Positions 10,931 through 22,173 of a DNA stretch of 64,000 bases are shown here, piece after piece (the stretch's first letter is position 1; each line of letters opens with the position of its first letter). Made by a program: the position numbers and the translations under genes. The notes under the pieces are model-generated. The model made no database searches. It was given only the letters and a program-made list of their open reading frames with translations, and was not told where the DNA came from. The stretch is from Ceratobasidium sp. AG-K (Eukaryota; Basidiomycota; Agaricomycetes; Cantharellales; Ceratobasidiaceae): contig JAWNGF010000003.1 of the NCBI GenBank assembly GCA_037039685.1, positions 2,666,001-2,730,000 on the forward strand, read 5' to 3'.

Positions 10931-11447
10931 ACTTTGTGAATGCCTATTGGAGCAAGAAAAGCGGTTTGCAGGCAATTTAATGGGTAACCAAAGAGTTTTG
11001 GGGCCACTGTCAAAACCCGGCCCACATCCCATATGATCATACCACACCTGACTATGTGCATGGGCAGCAAATTTTATATAATGATTGTCCTCCTATATAA
11101 TTGCCATATTTGAAGCCTCAAGGACCCCAGGCTCCACTGATGAGTTACTATACACATTGCAATGCAATTTCTTGCCTGGCTGCAACTTTGGCAACTGCTT
11201 TTAGTCACGTGCAAATCTCTGACCCCGTGGGTATTTCGAGTGTGCAGACTCGTCAAGGATACTTTAACCAGAAATTACCACATAGGCGTGTTTTACAAGC
11301 ATTTTCGAACGTTTTGTCTAACGAAAATTCCCAAATTTTGCCTCGAGTGGTGAGAAATTTGCCTTTTACTGGTGATTCTGCCCTCCAAACTTTATTTCCA
11401 CCAGCTTCTGAAGGTTAGGTGGTGGCCGATCGCTGTCACCATCTTTA

Positions 11448-12311
11448 GGAGGATTGGGCATCATTAACCAAAAAAAACTGAGCAACCCCTCTCTCCGAGA
11501 GTTTACACTTCCCGACCGTGGGGTACTAGTATCGGAATGGAAATATCTCAAAGTGTATTCGTCATTGCCAGTTTATGAGCACTATTAGAATGACCTTGCT
11601 CTTCCCTCAACTACATGTAACATAATGATATACCTACATGGTCTTGTTCCATGTATGCTTATATTTGAATCAGCTGCCAGCAAGATATGCCCGGCTCGTG
11701 AGACTCGTGACCTCCGTCGACGCATCCCTCCCATCAAAATAGGGCGGCGAGCTCCATAATGTAAGCCTGTAAACAGTGATTACTCTATTCTTATCTACAT
11801 TTGCGCTTGGATCCATAATAATCATCGGCTCGATGTGGGGCGGGTCTGCCCATCCGCCTGAAACATAAACGTACCACACCACGAATCTCCTCTTTCGTTC
11901 GACTTGCTACAACTTAGATAGTCGGCCTCCGTCGGGGTGCGCCTGAATTCGAAAAGCCTTGTGGAGCTGTCATGGGGATGTCCTCCGCACGGGGAAATGC
12001 CTAAAGAAATTTGAGCCCGTAAGCACAAGCCCCGGTAACAGATGAGAAATGAAAGCGAATCAGAGAACCCAGAGTCGACCTAGTTGCAAAAGCACTTCAG
12101 ACGGCACTTCCTAATTGCTTAAGGTTTGTGTTCGTCATAAGAGGGCAGAAATAACTGCCACTTGTCCAAGAGGAAACGGTCTCTTACCTTTCTCAGCAAG
12201 GATCCGGGAGTGCGCGTCCCAAATGAACCCGCATGTTGACGTTGGTCGGAGCAGGGAGTAAATTTTGATTCCGGCGCACATCCGACGGATTGGCAGGCCG
12301 ATGACATAATC
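11448..12311 (-). other. unassigned region with possible minus-strand exons
   Basis: Minus-strand readings at about 12368-12180 (GLPIRRMCAGIKIYSLL) and 11882-11670 (VSGGWADPPHIEPMIIMDP) look more protein-like than chance, and a GT donor follows the first near 12188. I could not join them into one frame or recognise a family. They may be exons of an unknown gene or a relic. Confidence 0.3.
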
Positions 12312-12474
12312 ATGGATGTCGATCCTCTGCTCGCACTCGACGTCAACGACCTCACCTCTGGCACTCACTCCGACACCCCAACTCTTCTTAATACCACTCC
12401 AGATTATAGATTGAAAAAGAATTATATTTCTCTCGCTCGATTATCGACCTCAAATATCTCATTGCTTGCGTGCT
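12312..12474 (+). CDS. small ORF of unknown function
   Basis: A plus-strand ATG opens a reading of about 54 codons (MDVDPLLALDVNDLTSG), ending in TAG before the SDHAF3-type gene. It could be a small protein, an upstream ORF in the next gene's leader, or a truncated first exon. It overlaps the opposite-strand reading noted for 12135-12368, and at most one of the two is likely real. Confidence 0.25.
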
Positions 12475-12511
12475 AGTCCATATTATAGTCAAGCCAGCTA
12501 TAGTTTACGCC

Positions 12512-13123
12512 ATGCACTCATCTCTAAGACGCCTCGCCCAATCGATTGGTACTAAGCCTCTAAACCTCCGAGAAACTAGTGCTACACTCCTTCCTCCAAT
12601 ACCGTGCGCATGACCTGTCGTTGTTCTCTCTACATTTGGACTCAATTCGCTCTTAGCTAGCTTATACCGTCGACTACTTCGGGTTCACCGAACTCTTCCA
12701 ATCGAGATGAGAAGTCTGGGAGATGATTATATCAAAGCGGGTGCGTAGTCAGTCATCGTGTCGGCCGCTTTGGCTGACTATCCGTATGATTGGTTAGAGT
12801 TCAAGCGACACCAGAAGATTGACAATCCCGTGCATATCATTGGGTTCTTATCCCAGTGGAAAGTTTACCTCGACCAATTGGAGTCACAAAACGCGTCAGG
12901 TGGGATTGAACGATTCAAAGGCCGAAGGATGGACCCAACAGTATTTGAAAAGGTGAACAGAGTTTACGAAGTTCGCTCGAATGAGCTAAAATGTTGCGAG
13001 TAGATGTCGTCCGAGCAAATAGGCCAGCTATACGAACTCATGCACGCGACCAAGGACTTGTGGAAGCCGGTCGAGACATTGGAACAGGAAGCGGACGCGG
13101 AGGCTAGCAAAAAGTCCCAGTAA
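12512..13123 (+). CDS. SDHAF3: succinate dehydrogenase assembly factor 3 (ACN9/SDHAF3 family)
   Basis: Four exons, 12512-12603, 12661-12740, 12798-12952 and 13004-13123, join in phase into a 148-residue protein. All introns are GT-AG and 51-57 nt long. The product has the LYR-type motif [14 protein letters not shown] near residue 30, then [16 protein letters not shown] and [19 protein letters not shown], which are hallmarks of ACN9/SDHAF3. This matrix chaperone helps mature the iron-sulfur subunit of succinate dehydrogenase (complex II). The N-terminus is basic and Ser-rich, fitting a mitochondrial presequence. The gene converges with the methyltransferase gene; the two stops are 128 bp apart. 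Confidence 0.93.
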
Positions 13124-13251
13124 TCATTTGCAGTTCTGCTCGACGCAATAGCATTTCTTTCGCCACTCTCGCATTAGTATGAAAGTACAACATAGTCCGT
13201 TTCATAATGCCACCAAAAAAAACAAAAGCAGATCGGGGTAATACAGATAGA

Positions 13252-16091
13252 TCAACTTTCGCCAGTGAACATGATCCCGAAACATTTGGGAGCGCCGCAC
13301 AAACACTTTTCAAACACCTTACCGCTATGTTCCCCGTGCTGTATCTGTTGCAACTTGGCAACGTCCTGAAATGAGGTTAGTCATGGCCTACATGGGAATT
13401 TGAAATGCATACATCGGGATCGTCGACGTCCAATCCAGTGTACGAAAACGTCAACTCTTCGCCAGCCTTGATAAATCGATCACAGAACAGAGAAATAAGG
13501 GGTTTCTGGATGTCGACGTCGTCACAGTAGTAAGCCGTCAAACCCAAGTTGGGCTGACACGAGTGGTTGAAGAATCGCGTAAACTGTGACAAGCTGGTTA
13601 GAGTAAGCCGAGTATCAAAGCAAATTGCCTACGTTTCCAGCATGAAAAGCGTCCACTGCGTACGTTGGCGCATCTTTATTGGCCCTAATGTGAGCAAAGT
13701 CGATGTTCAAGACGTAGGTTCGGCCAAATTCATCGTACACCCTAAGAGCAGATTAGATTTGGAACACGATGCATCAAGTGCATGTACTCACGGAGACCGC
13801 TTATTGACGATCCCTTCGGTCAGGAGTTCGCCGGTATAGACGCCAATAAACATTCCGGCTGGAATATTCTCCTTGGCAAAGACACCTAGTTGATGGTTAG
13901 TACATGCGTGGTACTAGAGGACATGCACGCACCCCATCCTTTGTTCTTGGTCTTTTTCACTGAAATCGCGTACTTGCGACCTTGTTGTAATACCTAAATC
14001 AAACGTCAGTACTAATCAACCACACTTCAACCGGCCCACCTTGTTCGAACAATCCGCATCGCACGAGCACTTGCTATTGCACCCAAAAATCGCTCCATTA
14101 TGGTACTTGATCTCGCCGCTCGGATGACAACCAAACCCCTCGTACTCATCCAACCCAGGGTTCTCTCAGCAAAGTACCGCTCCTGCCTCTGCACGCACGC
14201 ACAGCGCTTATTATTCGGATTGCACGGACCCAAACAATCGCACCCCACGAGCGCATCCATATCTGGTTTAGGCACATTCGTCCCATACACCATCCGATTA
14301 TAATAAACAAACTCCCAAGGCGGACACGGCTCCTTGTCCACCTCGTTTTCAACCACGATCGCCGGGGCGCACGGCTCGTTTTCGCGCATCGCGTCGTCCA
14401 TGTAGGCTTCGAATACGGCGCGACAGCCTGGGTCCCGGCGGTAAGATTCGGGCATGCTGTTGACCAGATCCACGCGCCAGGTTTCGAGTTTTTCGCCTTC
14501 GATGAGGATCGAGTCTTTGGTTTGGGCGATTTGTTTCGAGGGGGAGAGGTTTGCGCTTGGAGAGTCTGGGACGACGGTGCGCATGTTTGGGTGTGGGGCT
14601 CGGATTTTGGGGATTGAGGGAGCGGGAGTTGAGGGTGGAGAGGGAGAGCGGGAAGAGTTGGATGAGGAGGCTGCGTCTGGGACATCGGATGGAGACTGGC
14701 ACACGGTTAGAATGAGCTCGAGAGCCGAGTGCAGAGAGACTTACGAGTGATTCTTGGTCCGACACCTTTTGCACAAACGAGTTGAACCCGACCGTCTGTT
14801 TCCTCTTGACATACCGGTCCGACGACGATCCCGAAGCCGACGAATCGCGTGAGCGCGGGTGAGGCGCATCCATAACGCGTCGCTTGGAAGGTATCGGAGC
14901 GTCTTCGTCTCGGGCCTTGCGCTTTCCCTTGCTCTTTTGCTGCAATTTAATCCCATGGTCCCGACTCGTGTGCGAGTGCAATTTTCCGGCGGTGGTAAAA
15001 GTCGCTTGACAGTCCCCAACGCTACAGTTGAACCGGTCGTCGCTCCCTTCCGAACCAGCACCGCCATCGCTGCTTACACCAAGGTTCACGTTTCCGACCG
15101 CCGCCACAGCCTGAGCGACTGCACTATCCGGCGCCTTTCCTTTGCTGGGTGAGGCATCGTACAAGGACACGTTGGCAGTCATTTCTTCGAGTTCCTGTTC
15201 AGCTTCAGTGTGGTCTGAGCCCTGGCTCGGGGTAGGTGAGCTGGGAATGGTGGGTTGGTCTGGGTCCCGGTGTTGAGACGCATCCGGAACTCGTTCTGAG
15301 CCACTCGATCCGGGTCCTGGGCTGCTGTCTAATACCATTGCAGGCATCGGGTCTTGTTCTGCGGTGGTTAATACTGTTTCAACAATGTCGCCGGACGAGG
15401 ACGAGTCGGCGTCGACGTCAGAACTGGGGTTCGGGCCTGCTGTATTTTCTCGGTATGCCGCAGGATCTTGCGAGGGCGATGAAGGTGCATGGTCTTGAGG
15501 GGGGCTCGAGGAAGAAGGGAGCGGGGGCAAGTCTTCAAGTCGGGCCGGGACCGAGACTGTCTTTCGAGCAAGGGGGAATGGTTTTGGACGGCCGAGAGCA
15601 GGTAGAGGTTGGGAAGAAGATGCTGTCGTATAGCGTAGTTTGCTACCAAGGGCAGATGCCGGTGTGCGTTTGAAGCGGTGATTGACGGGGGTGGCTAATT
15701 CCACTACTGGGCGAGGTCTTGACCGAGACTTGGCGGATTTGTCCGAGTCAGAGGAGGTATGTTTCTTGGAGACTGCCTCAGATTCTGAAGAGCTAATAAT
15801 AATGGGCGCATGGTCTCGTTGTGAGGTCAAGCGTGAGAGCAGATTGCGAGTGGGTAATTCTACGACAGGCGCCGTGTTGACTGGTGCGGTTGGCCGTTTT
15901 GGGCTCTGTCCCTCCGTTTCTTCGTCCTCGTCGGATGAGATAACAATTACGTCTGAATCCAGTTAGCCAATGCTAATACTATAGTACTGGATATGCTTAC
16001 CATCCCTGGCTGATGGCTTGGGGGCATTCTGACGAGGAATCGGACGTGCCAGCGGTCGTTTGATAGGTCGAGAAGGGCCAGCTTTAGACAT
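13252..16091 (-). CDS. SUV39/Clr4-type histone H3K9 methyltransferase with C2H2 finger
   Basis: Exons (minus): 16091-16001, 15952-14745, 14695-14040, 13993-13933, 13885-13792, 13741-13633, 13583-13413, 13365-13252. The N-terminal half is disordered and carries two SUMO-interaction-like motifs (VIVISSDEDEE, PIIISSSESE). A C2H2 finger follows (FNCSVGDCQATF..H....H, around 15040), then a basic nuclear-localisation stretch (KGKRKARDED). The catalytic part has pre-SET cysteines (GCDCLGPCNPNNKRCAC; CNSKCSCDADC), SET motifs (FTRFFNHSCQPNL, ELTFSYTG) and post-SET CLCGAPKC. It would methylate H3 Lys9 using S-adenosylmethionine. No chromodomain is seen. Exon 3 contains a one-base frame break near 14165 inside pre-SET; otherwise all exon phases agree. 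It is divergent from the Hda1-like gene. Confidence 0.88.
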
Positions 16092-16475
16092 TTGAAGAAC
16101 AGTTTATACCTAGAATGAGGGTAGGGGTGTTGAAAGGCTATAAACAGAGGCCGCCGACAGCAAGCCCAGGCCCAAGGTGATCGTTGAGATTGCAAGTAGC
16201 TTCCACAGGGGCTTCCCGAACAACCCCTACCAAATACGTCGTTGGAAATTAAAAACACCACTTCCACAAAGGTATAATTTATAGACTTTGAAAACGGTCA
16301 AGGCATAACATAGACTTTGTCGTCGTGGTCGTCGGTCGAGGCAGCTTTGACGGAACCAAAACTCCACTGGGATTACGGCGGGTGGAAATTCAGTCACTTA
16401 TTTGGGAGTATTTGGACCCAGTGTTGACCTGGTTATGTCAGCAACCACGGCCTGCATCCCGCCTCGATATACCTT
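16092..16475. promoter_or_regulatory. shared divergent promoter of the methyltransferase and deacetylase genes
   Basis: Only about 385 bp separate the two start codons (16091 on minus, 16476 on plus). No gene fits in between. I see no convincing TATA box; control elements cannot be named from sequence alone. Confidence 0.5.
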
Positions 16476-19361
16476 ATGAATACCTCCACGGTGGGCTCTC
16501 CCCCTTCTCCCCCTATTACTCCCCCAAGTGCTCCTACGCGCACCGGATACTGCTATGACTCGGTTATGACACTCCATACCCAGCAGCGTACTGACCCAGA
16601 CGACCCCTACACCGAGCACCACCCCGAAAAACCCCAGCGGATTACGTGCATTCGAGCTATCCTTGCCAAACATGGCTTGTTGCAACGTATGCAAAAGATT
16701 AAAGCTCGGTTGGTTAGGAGGAATGAGGTTATGCTTGTACATACGGTCGATTTGGTAGATAAAGTGGAGGCACTTGAAGGAAAGCCCCCATCAAGCCCCA
16801 CGAGACTGAATTAATTAATTATATTATAGGGATGACGGATGAGCACATTGCGGCTACCTCTCAGTTCTATGAGCAGCTCTCGCTATATGTGACCCAGGCA
16901 ACTAGTCAAGCTGCCGCACTTAGTTGTGGGGGAGTTATCGAGTGCGCATTGGCCGTTGCGCGTGGTGAGGTCAGTACCACCACGCCTCCATATGTAACAC
17001 CCTCTAACGGCTTTCCGACTAGTAGGTCCGCAACAGCTTTGCTATTGTCCGTCCACCAGGGCACCACGCCGAGCCAGACGAACACATGGGATTTTGTTTC
17101 TACAATAACGTCGCAGTCGCTGCCCGGGTAGTCATGAACGAGACGCCCATAAAGCGAATTCTGATCTTAGACTGGTTAGTCTACAACTTTTACTCTGCCT
17201 GACAACCGTACCTAACGTGACTTCTAGGGACGTGCATCACGGTTCGTACCCCACTTGTCTATGCACCCCCACTGACACATTTCCACAGGAAACGGCACCC
17301 AGCTTGCCTTCGAAGATGACCCCTCGGTCCTGTACATTTCTATCCACCGCTACGATGGAGGCGAATTCTACCCCGGAGGGACATATGGGTCCATGAACAG
17401 CGTTGGAGCAGGCGCCGGGAAAGGCAAGTGAGTAGCCTATCCCATTCCCGTTTGTCCGTATATTAAGTCCCGGTACAGGTCGGTAAATATACCCTGGCCA
17501 GAGGGTCACATGGGAGATGCCGATTACATGTATGCGTTTTTAAATATCGTTATGCCTATTGCGTACGAGTTTGCGCCTGAGCTAGTATTTAGTATGTCCC
17601 CCTCCTTCCTTATTCGGTATCGGGGCGAAATTACTGATTGCCTGGTACAGTTTCGGCTGGATTCGATGCGGCGGCTGGAGATGAGCTCGGAATGTGTGAT
17701 GTTACTCCAGCGTGTTATGCACACATGACTGCGCTGCTGAGTACGCTCGCTGGAGGGAAACTAGTAGTGGCACTCGAGGTACATCGGATACTCGCCTAGC
17801 AGTTTAGTAGACTTATTCATCATCCAGGGTGGATACAACTTGGAATCCATTTCCAACTCTGCGCTCTCGGTCGCTTCCGCTCTTTTGGGCGACCCACTCC
17901 CCGAACTTCCCAGATTAGAAGCAGGGGAAGTCGCGACCGAGGTGGTGTGGCAGGTCTCACGAGTCCAGAGCCAGTATTGGCACTCTATCAACTCGAGTAA
18001 CTTGGAGCCTAAAGATAGTGAGTACTCTTTTCCTTTCTTCGGAATTCACATTAATTAATTGGTCTTTGATAGTCGCTGACGAAACGAATATCCACCTCCC
18101 TGGTGAGCGTCGTCTAATCAGTCGAATTTACATTACTGACGGGTGATATCTACAGAATTATTCAAAGCGTGGCGCCGCGAACACGCATTGCGCGAGTTTG
18201 GCTTGTACGAGTTCCCGTGGGCCGTCCCAGATCTAGCCGAATACTACAAAGGTCAACTACTTGTTAGGTAAGCCCTGGGTTCCCTGGGTGGGAGCATAAG
18301 CTCAAAAGAGGACGCAGCGGAAACCTGGGCAGACAACATACGCTCGTGATCTTTGTTCACGATTTCGGCAACATTTCGACTGAATTGTTGGCACTGAAAC
18401 AATTGAATATCGAAGCCGAGAATACATGGATCGTAAGTTTCCTTCCCATCTCGCCGCTACCCAGAGGTAACGAGTGAGATCTGGTAGATTGATACATCCA
18501 GCGAGTTCCTTCGGTGGTGCACATCGCAAGATTTTAGCGTGATCGACCTGAACATGCACCCTGTCGTGGTGCTGAATGATGTGAGTCCGTCGAACAAGAC
18601 GTCCTGACCAAGACTAACGGCACAATAGGATTTACCCACTGCAAAAGAGCGACGAGAGTCGGCCAAGGACGCAGTGGTCAGTGCATGGGATAACCTCGCC
18701 GAGTGGGTTTCGTCACCTTGACAAATTGGGTTGAAGCGCTGATGAACCGATAGACTTTCAGATGCCAAGGAAATTGTAATTGTCGCACACGGGACCGCTG
18801 GACATTCCGTTATCGGTCTGATTAATGAACGATGTAAGCCTTTCCCAGAACCTTTTGAAGCTCCTCACTGAAGTAGGGGATGTCCAGTCCAGAGTGTGCG
18901 GTCCAAGGTCAAGGCCGTCGTCCAAGTATGCGGAATGCACACAATCCCAGTCGTACCTAGATTCGAAGACGAGCAACGAAAGTGGTATTTCAAAGTACGT
19001 GGTCCAAGTAAAAACCCAAGCGATGTCAACTAAACAGGTTGGTAGCACTCGATGGTGATTCTACCCAAGGATCACCCAATCTACCTTTCAGACCAGCAAC
19101 TCAATCGGAGGCACGGACAAGTTCAGCAATCCAGTACGTTACGCTATCCGCCAGAATGGTGAATTGCTCTAACTAGGGATTTCACGGGTAGCCGAACAAC
19201 GAGTTACGAAAGTGATGCGCGCATCCATGCCAGCCATCCAGCAATTCATCACTGCACGGGTCACGCCTCGCTCTGAGCTCCTTCAAGGTGTGAGGCGCCG
19301 GAAGGCCCCGGTTGCGGAGGCTGCCTCGACTGTCAAGCCTTCGTCGTACGCATCTGCCTGA
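16476..19361 (+). CDS. class II histone deacetylase (Hda1/Clr3-like) with C-terminal Arb2 domain
   Basis: Exons begin 16476-16779, 16830-16969, 17026-17174, 17228-17241 (14 nt), 17289-17427, 17479-17591, 17651-17778, 17828-18017 and 18073 onward, ending at TGA 19359-19361. The deacetylase core shows [55 protein letters not shown] and [12 protein letters not shown], giving the catalytic His pair and zinc ligands. The C-terminal half has Arb2-type motifs ([25 protein letters not shown]). Family members remove acetyl groups from histone H3 and promote heterochromatin; fission-yeast Clr3 works with Clr4. The first intron (16780-16829) is in phase but has GA instead of GT at its 5' end. Confidence 0.92.
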
Positions 19362-20175
19362 ATACTATAGTGTTACATTTTAATTCCCTCTATGTATAGT
19401 TTTATACTTTTGAAGTACGCGCTATGCCAGTCGTATCCTATCATTGATTTGAACTCAGGGTTTGGGGGGGGGGGGGTTGAAGTAATCAACAGCAATCAGT
19501 CAGGCGCTGGACCAACCATGCACAGGTTGGATACGGTGAAGTTCTCTAAGTGAGGTGCCCCGAATTTTCCATCGGAAGTAAGGGCACTTGAAATTTGCTA
19601 TTGAGCGGGAAGAAGCAGGCAGAATCAAGTGAAGCCACTTTTTGTTGTTGGCGGTCCAGGCATCCGTAGTTCGCGATTGAGCCTCAAGTTACATCTGAGT
19701 GAATAGATGGCTAAGACGCCCCCATTGCCAGCGCGACTGGTAGTTGTTCATCACATACATGCCTAGTTGCGGATTAGGAAATACAGAATGATACACGGGA
19801 TTCTGGTGACGTGCAGCCGTAACTGGCTGGTTCAAATGCTCTGTGCACAATTTGTCACTAATAATAACTAATCCTGAGTCGAAGCGACTCTTCCTTGTTT
19901 TAGTAACCAAGAATCCCCGTCATGGTTATTGTCAATATACTTCCATCGCGCCGCCAAATACGGACTTGGAGCCTCAAACTTTGTCGGCATGCATAGGCCT
20001 ACGATTGTAGAGTTGATCAGGTTCAGTAGATCTCGTTGCGGCTGCTTGCACTCTCTTGATGCCTCAGCGCTATGTGTGAAACCGCAATGTACTCCGTTCG
20101 GCCACAAACGGTGGAGAATTCTATCGCCAGCATATAAGCCAAGTATACACTACTTAAGTATAAACTAATAATAAC
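19362..20175. other. intergenic region with a G13 tract
   Basis: A run of 13 G lies at 19464-19476. Minus-strand readings at 20107-19868 and 19910-19689 (NPVYHSVFPNPQLGMYVM) look somewhat protein-like and could be a relic downstream of the F-box gene, but I cannot join them to it. No gene is asserted. Confidence 0.3.
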
Positions 20176-21664
20176 TCACATCGGTAAGATGAAGGTGTAG
20201 GTGTCGCCTGGAAAACTCCCACCATACCATGTGGGGACGGTGAACTGAGATTTCAGATGGATGATGGAGGAGGACGAGGGCAATTTCGGAGGGATTCCAT
20301 TCTCATGCGGCCATTTTTTAAAGTCAAAATTTACCGCCAGATACCCAAGCGCTTGAATATACTTGGTTATACACGCCAGACCTTCGAATGATAGATAGCA
20401 GTCCGAAAGATCCAGGTATTCCAGACCAGCAAGTGCTATTGTAAGCTGCTCGAAATCATCCGGTAGTAGTATTTGCGAACGCGCACATAGGACTGTGAGT
20501 CGCTTCAGGGAACGGCACAATCTCAACTGGGCTATAACCGGTACTGTGAAGAGTTCGACCTGCCTGCCAGTAGAGAAATCCGGTGTGGTATCAAAGCGTA
20601 GGTCAACGATATCAGGACTCCGGGAACAAATATCACATAGAAGGTCGGGCAAAGTACCCTCATCGGTCAAAAAGCTATCCGTTTTAATGTAAATAGAGAC
20701 GAGGCACTGAACAAAGGGTAGTTCCTTCCACACTTCTAACAGAAGGTCCGGGACTTCGCAGTACAACCCGAGGTGCCGAAGCGCTGGAAATTTGCCGGGT
20801 GGTAGTGGAAGGGGGTACTCAAGAGTGTCCTCTTGAGTATCACTTGGGATACATATTTCGAGCGATTCAAGATTAGGTAGGCTACCTAACAACGGCAACA
20901 TCTCAGGGAAAAGTATCTCAATCCCAGCACCGAGGAAACGGAGGTTGTGAAGTTGCCCGATAGTAACAAGAAGTTTGTGATCAGGAGAAATGACTTTTGT
21001 TGAGGTTCTACGAATGTGGCCATACCTCAGTGCCGAGTAGAGTTCTATTGATTGGATGCTAGGACACGACTTAGCCATTTTGTCCATTCGCTCCAGAGAA
21101 AGAATCGGAAGTGAACTTCCAGTGGCGTATCCAGGTGCTTGTATCGTGACAAGAGTTGGGGACAAAAGCGCATCAAGAACCATTGGAAACGTGTCTACTG
21201 TTTGAAACCCTTCAAAGGTTAATGCCTGCAGGTTCGGTAGGATGGGACGAGTTGGTACAGCTCTAAGCAGCATGGTCCAATACGCTTTTTTATGACGATT
21301 ATTGAAAAAATCCCTGAACTGCTTGATGTGCGTCGTGTAGAGGTTGACACGATGTAGCAATTTCTGATCGAGAGGTTGTATTTTCTAGTTGGATTTAGGG
21401 GAGGGTAAGCAAAGATCCGGTTGTGCGACAAAGGGCATCACTCACATTAACCCACGTGCCAATCCTTTTCTTGAGAATAACATCCGTGAACACTAGCTGC
21501 CTTAGACGTTCACAATTCTGTACAGATCGCCACACTAGTGGAATTGCGCAATGGAAGAACTTGCGAGATACTGGCATGAGTGCACGTAAGTCGGTCCCGT
21601 CAAGTTGTAATTGTTCTAAAATAAAGCCGAGTATCTCTAGCATGTTAAATATCGGATGGGCCAT
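20176..21664 (-). CDS. F-box/leucine-rich-repeat protein
   Basis: Exon 1 (21664-21446) encodes MAHPIFNMLEILGFILEQL, LRALMPVSRKFFHCAIPLVW, which is an F-box-like helix set. A GT-AG intron (21445-21385) joins it in phase to exon 2 (21384-20176). The remaining roughly 400 residues show irregular leucine-rich repeats (NLQALTFEGF, LHNLRFLGAGIEIL, LPNLESLEICIP, LKRLTVLCARSQILL, LEYLDLSDCYLSFEGL). Such proteins usually recruit substrates to SCF ubiquitin ligases; the substrate is unknown. The ATG at 21664 is preferred over the upstream GTT/TTG codons in the same frame. Confidence 0.8.
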
Positions 21665-22173
21665 AACCAAGAGAAAAAATAAACGGGTACTTGAATTCTT
21701 GAGGGTTGGACAATGGCGTGTGTGTGGATTAATGTGGTATCACGCGTAAGTCTCCAGTACTGTGCCAGGGACCAAGAAACAGCACTGTCTAGAAGCTCGC
21801 CAGACTTCAGTTAGGTTGAGACAAAGTCACACAGAAAGAACCGCACGTGATTCAAAGCCTCGGGCTGGATCGGGAAAGACGCTCTGCGTTGGGAACCAAT
21901 TCATCCCAATTTTCCATCAAATAAATGCGTTATTAATAACGTCGATCGAGGTGTATACAAGTTACGTAGTTAGACGGAGAGTGCTCGGGAATCGGTCGAG
22001 GGAGGAAAGCGTTGTCCCCATAAATAAACGCGGCAATGATACCCCGGGTTGGTACGCTGAATCCTTCCATAGGGTAAACAGTTTGTATTATTGCAATGAA
22101 ATGAATGCACAGGGTACCTCGGAACTCTAGAGGCCTTTTCTGCATTTCCAATGAGACTTATATCTCCCCCCCC
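21665..22173. other. intergenic region
   Basis: Lies upstream of the F-box gene and downstream of the amidohydrolase stop. Nothing recognisable apart from a C-rich run near 22166-22173. Confidence 0.3.

Larger units (their letters stand above)
2928..11445. mobile_element. second long-hairpin element, split by an LTR retrotransposon
   Basis: Left arm 2928-3510 and right arm 3641-3713 plus 10936-11445 are reverse complements, both exactly 583 bp once the retrotransposon and one target duplication are removed. The loop is 3511-3640. The intact element would be 1296 bp. It begins AAGATGGTGACAG and ends CTGTCACCATCTT, with TA on each side (2926-2927 and 11446-11447); the left TA is shared with the preceding hairpin element. 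Mirrored ORFs (about 80 and 105 codons, MPYLKPQGPQAPL...) sit in both arms and have no recognisable domain. A short motif (ttgccaaagttgcag) also occurs in the first hairpin element. No transposase is seen. Confidence 0.8.

Noticed and set aside
14349..14690. C-terminal end of the 493-codon reading of the methyltransferase exon 2
   Set aside because: Beyond 14745 it runs through an intron into the wrong frame of exon 3.
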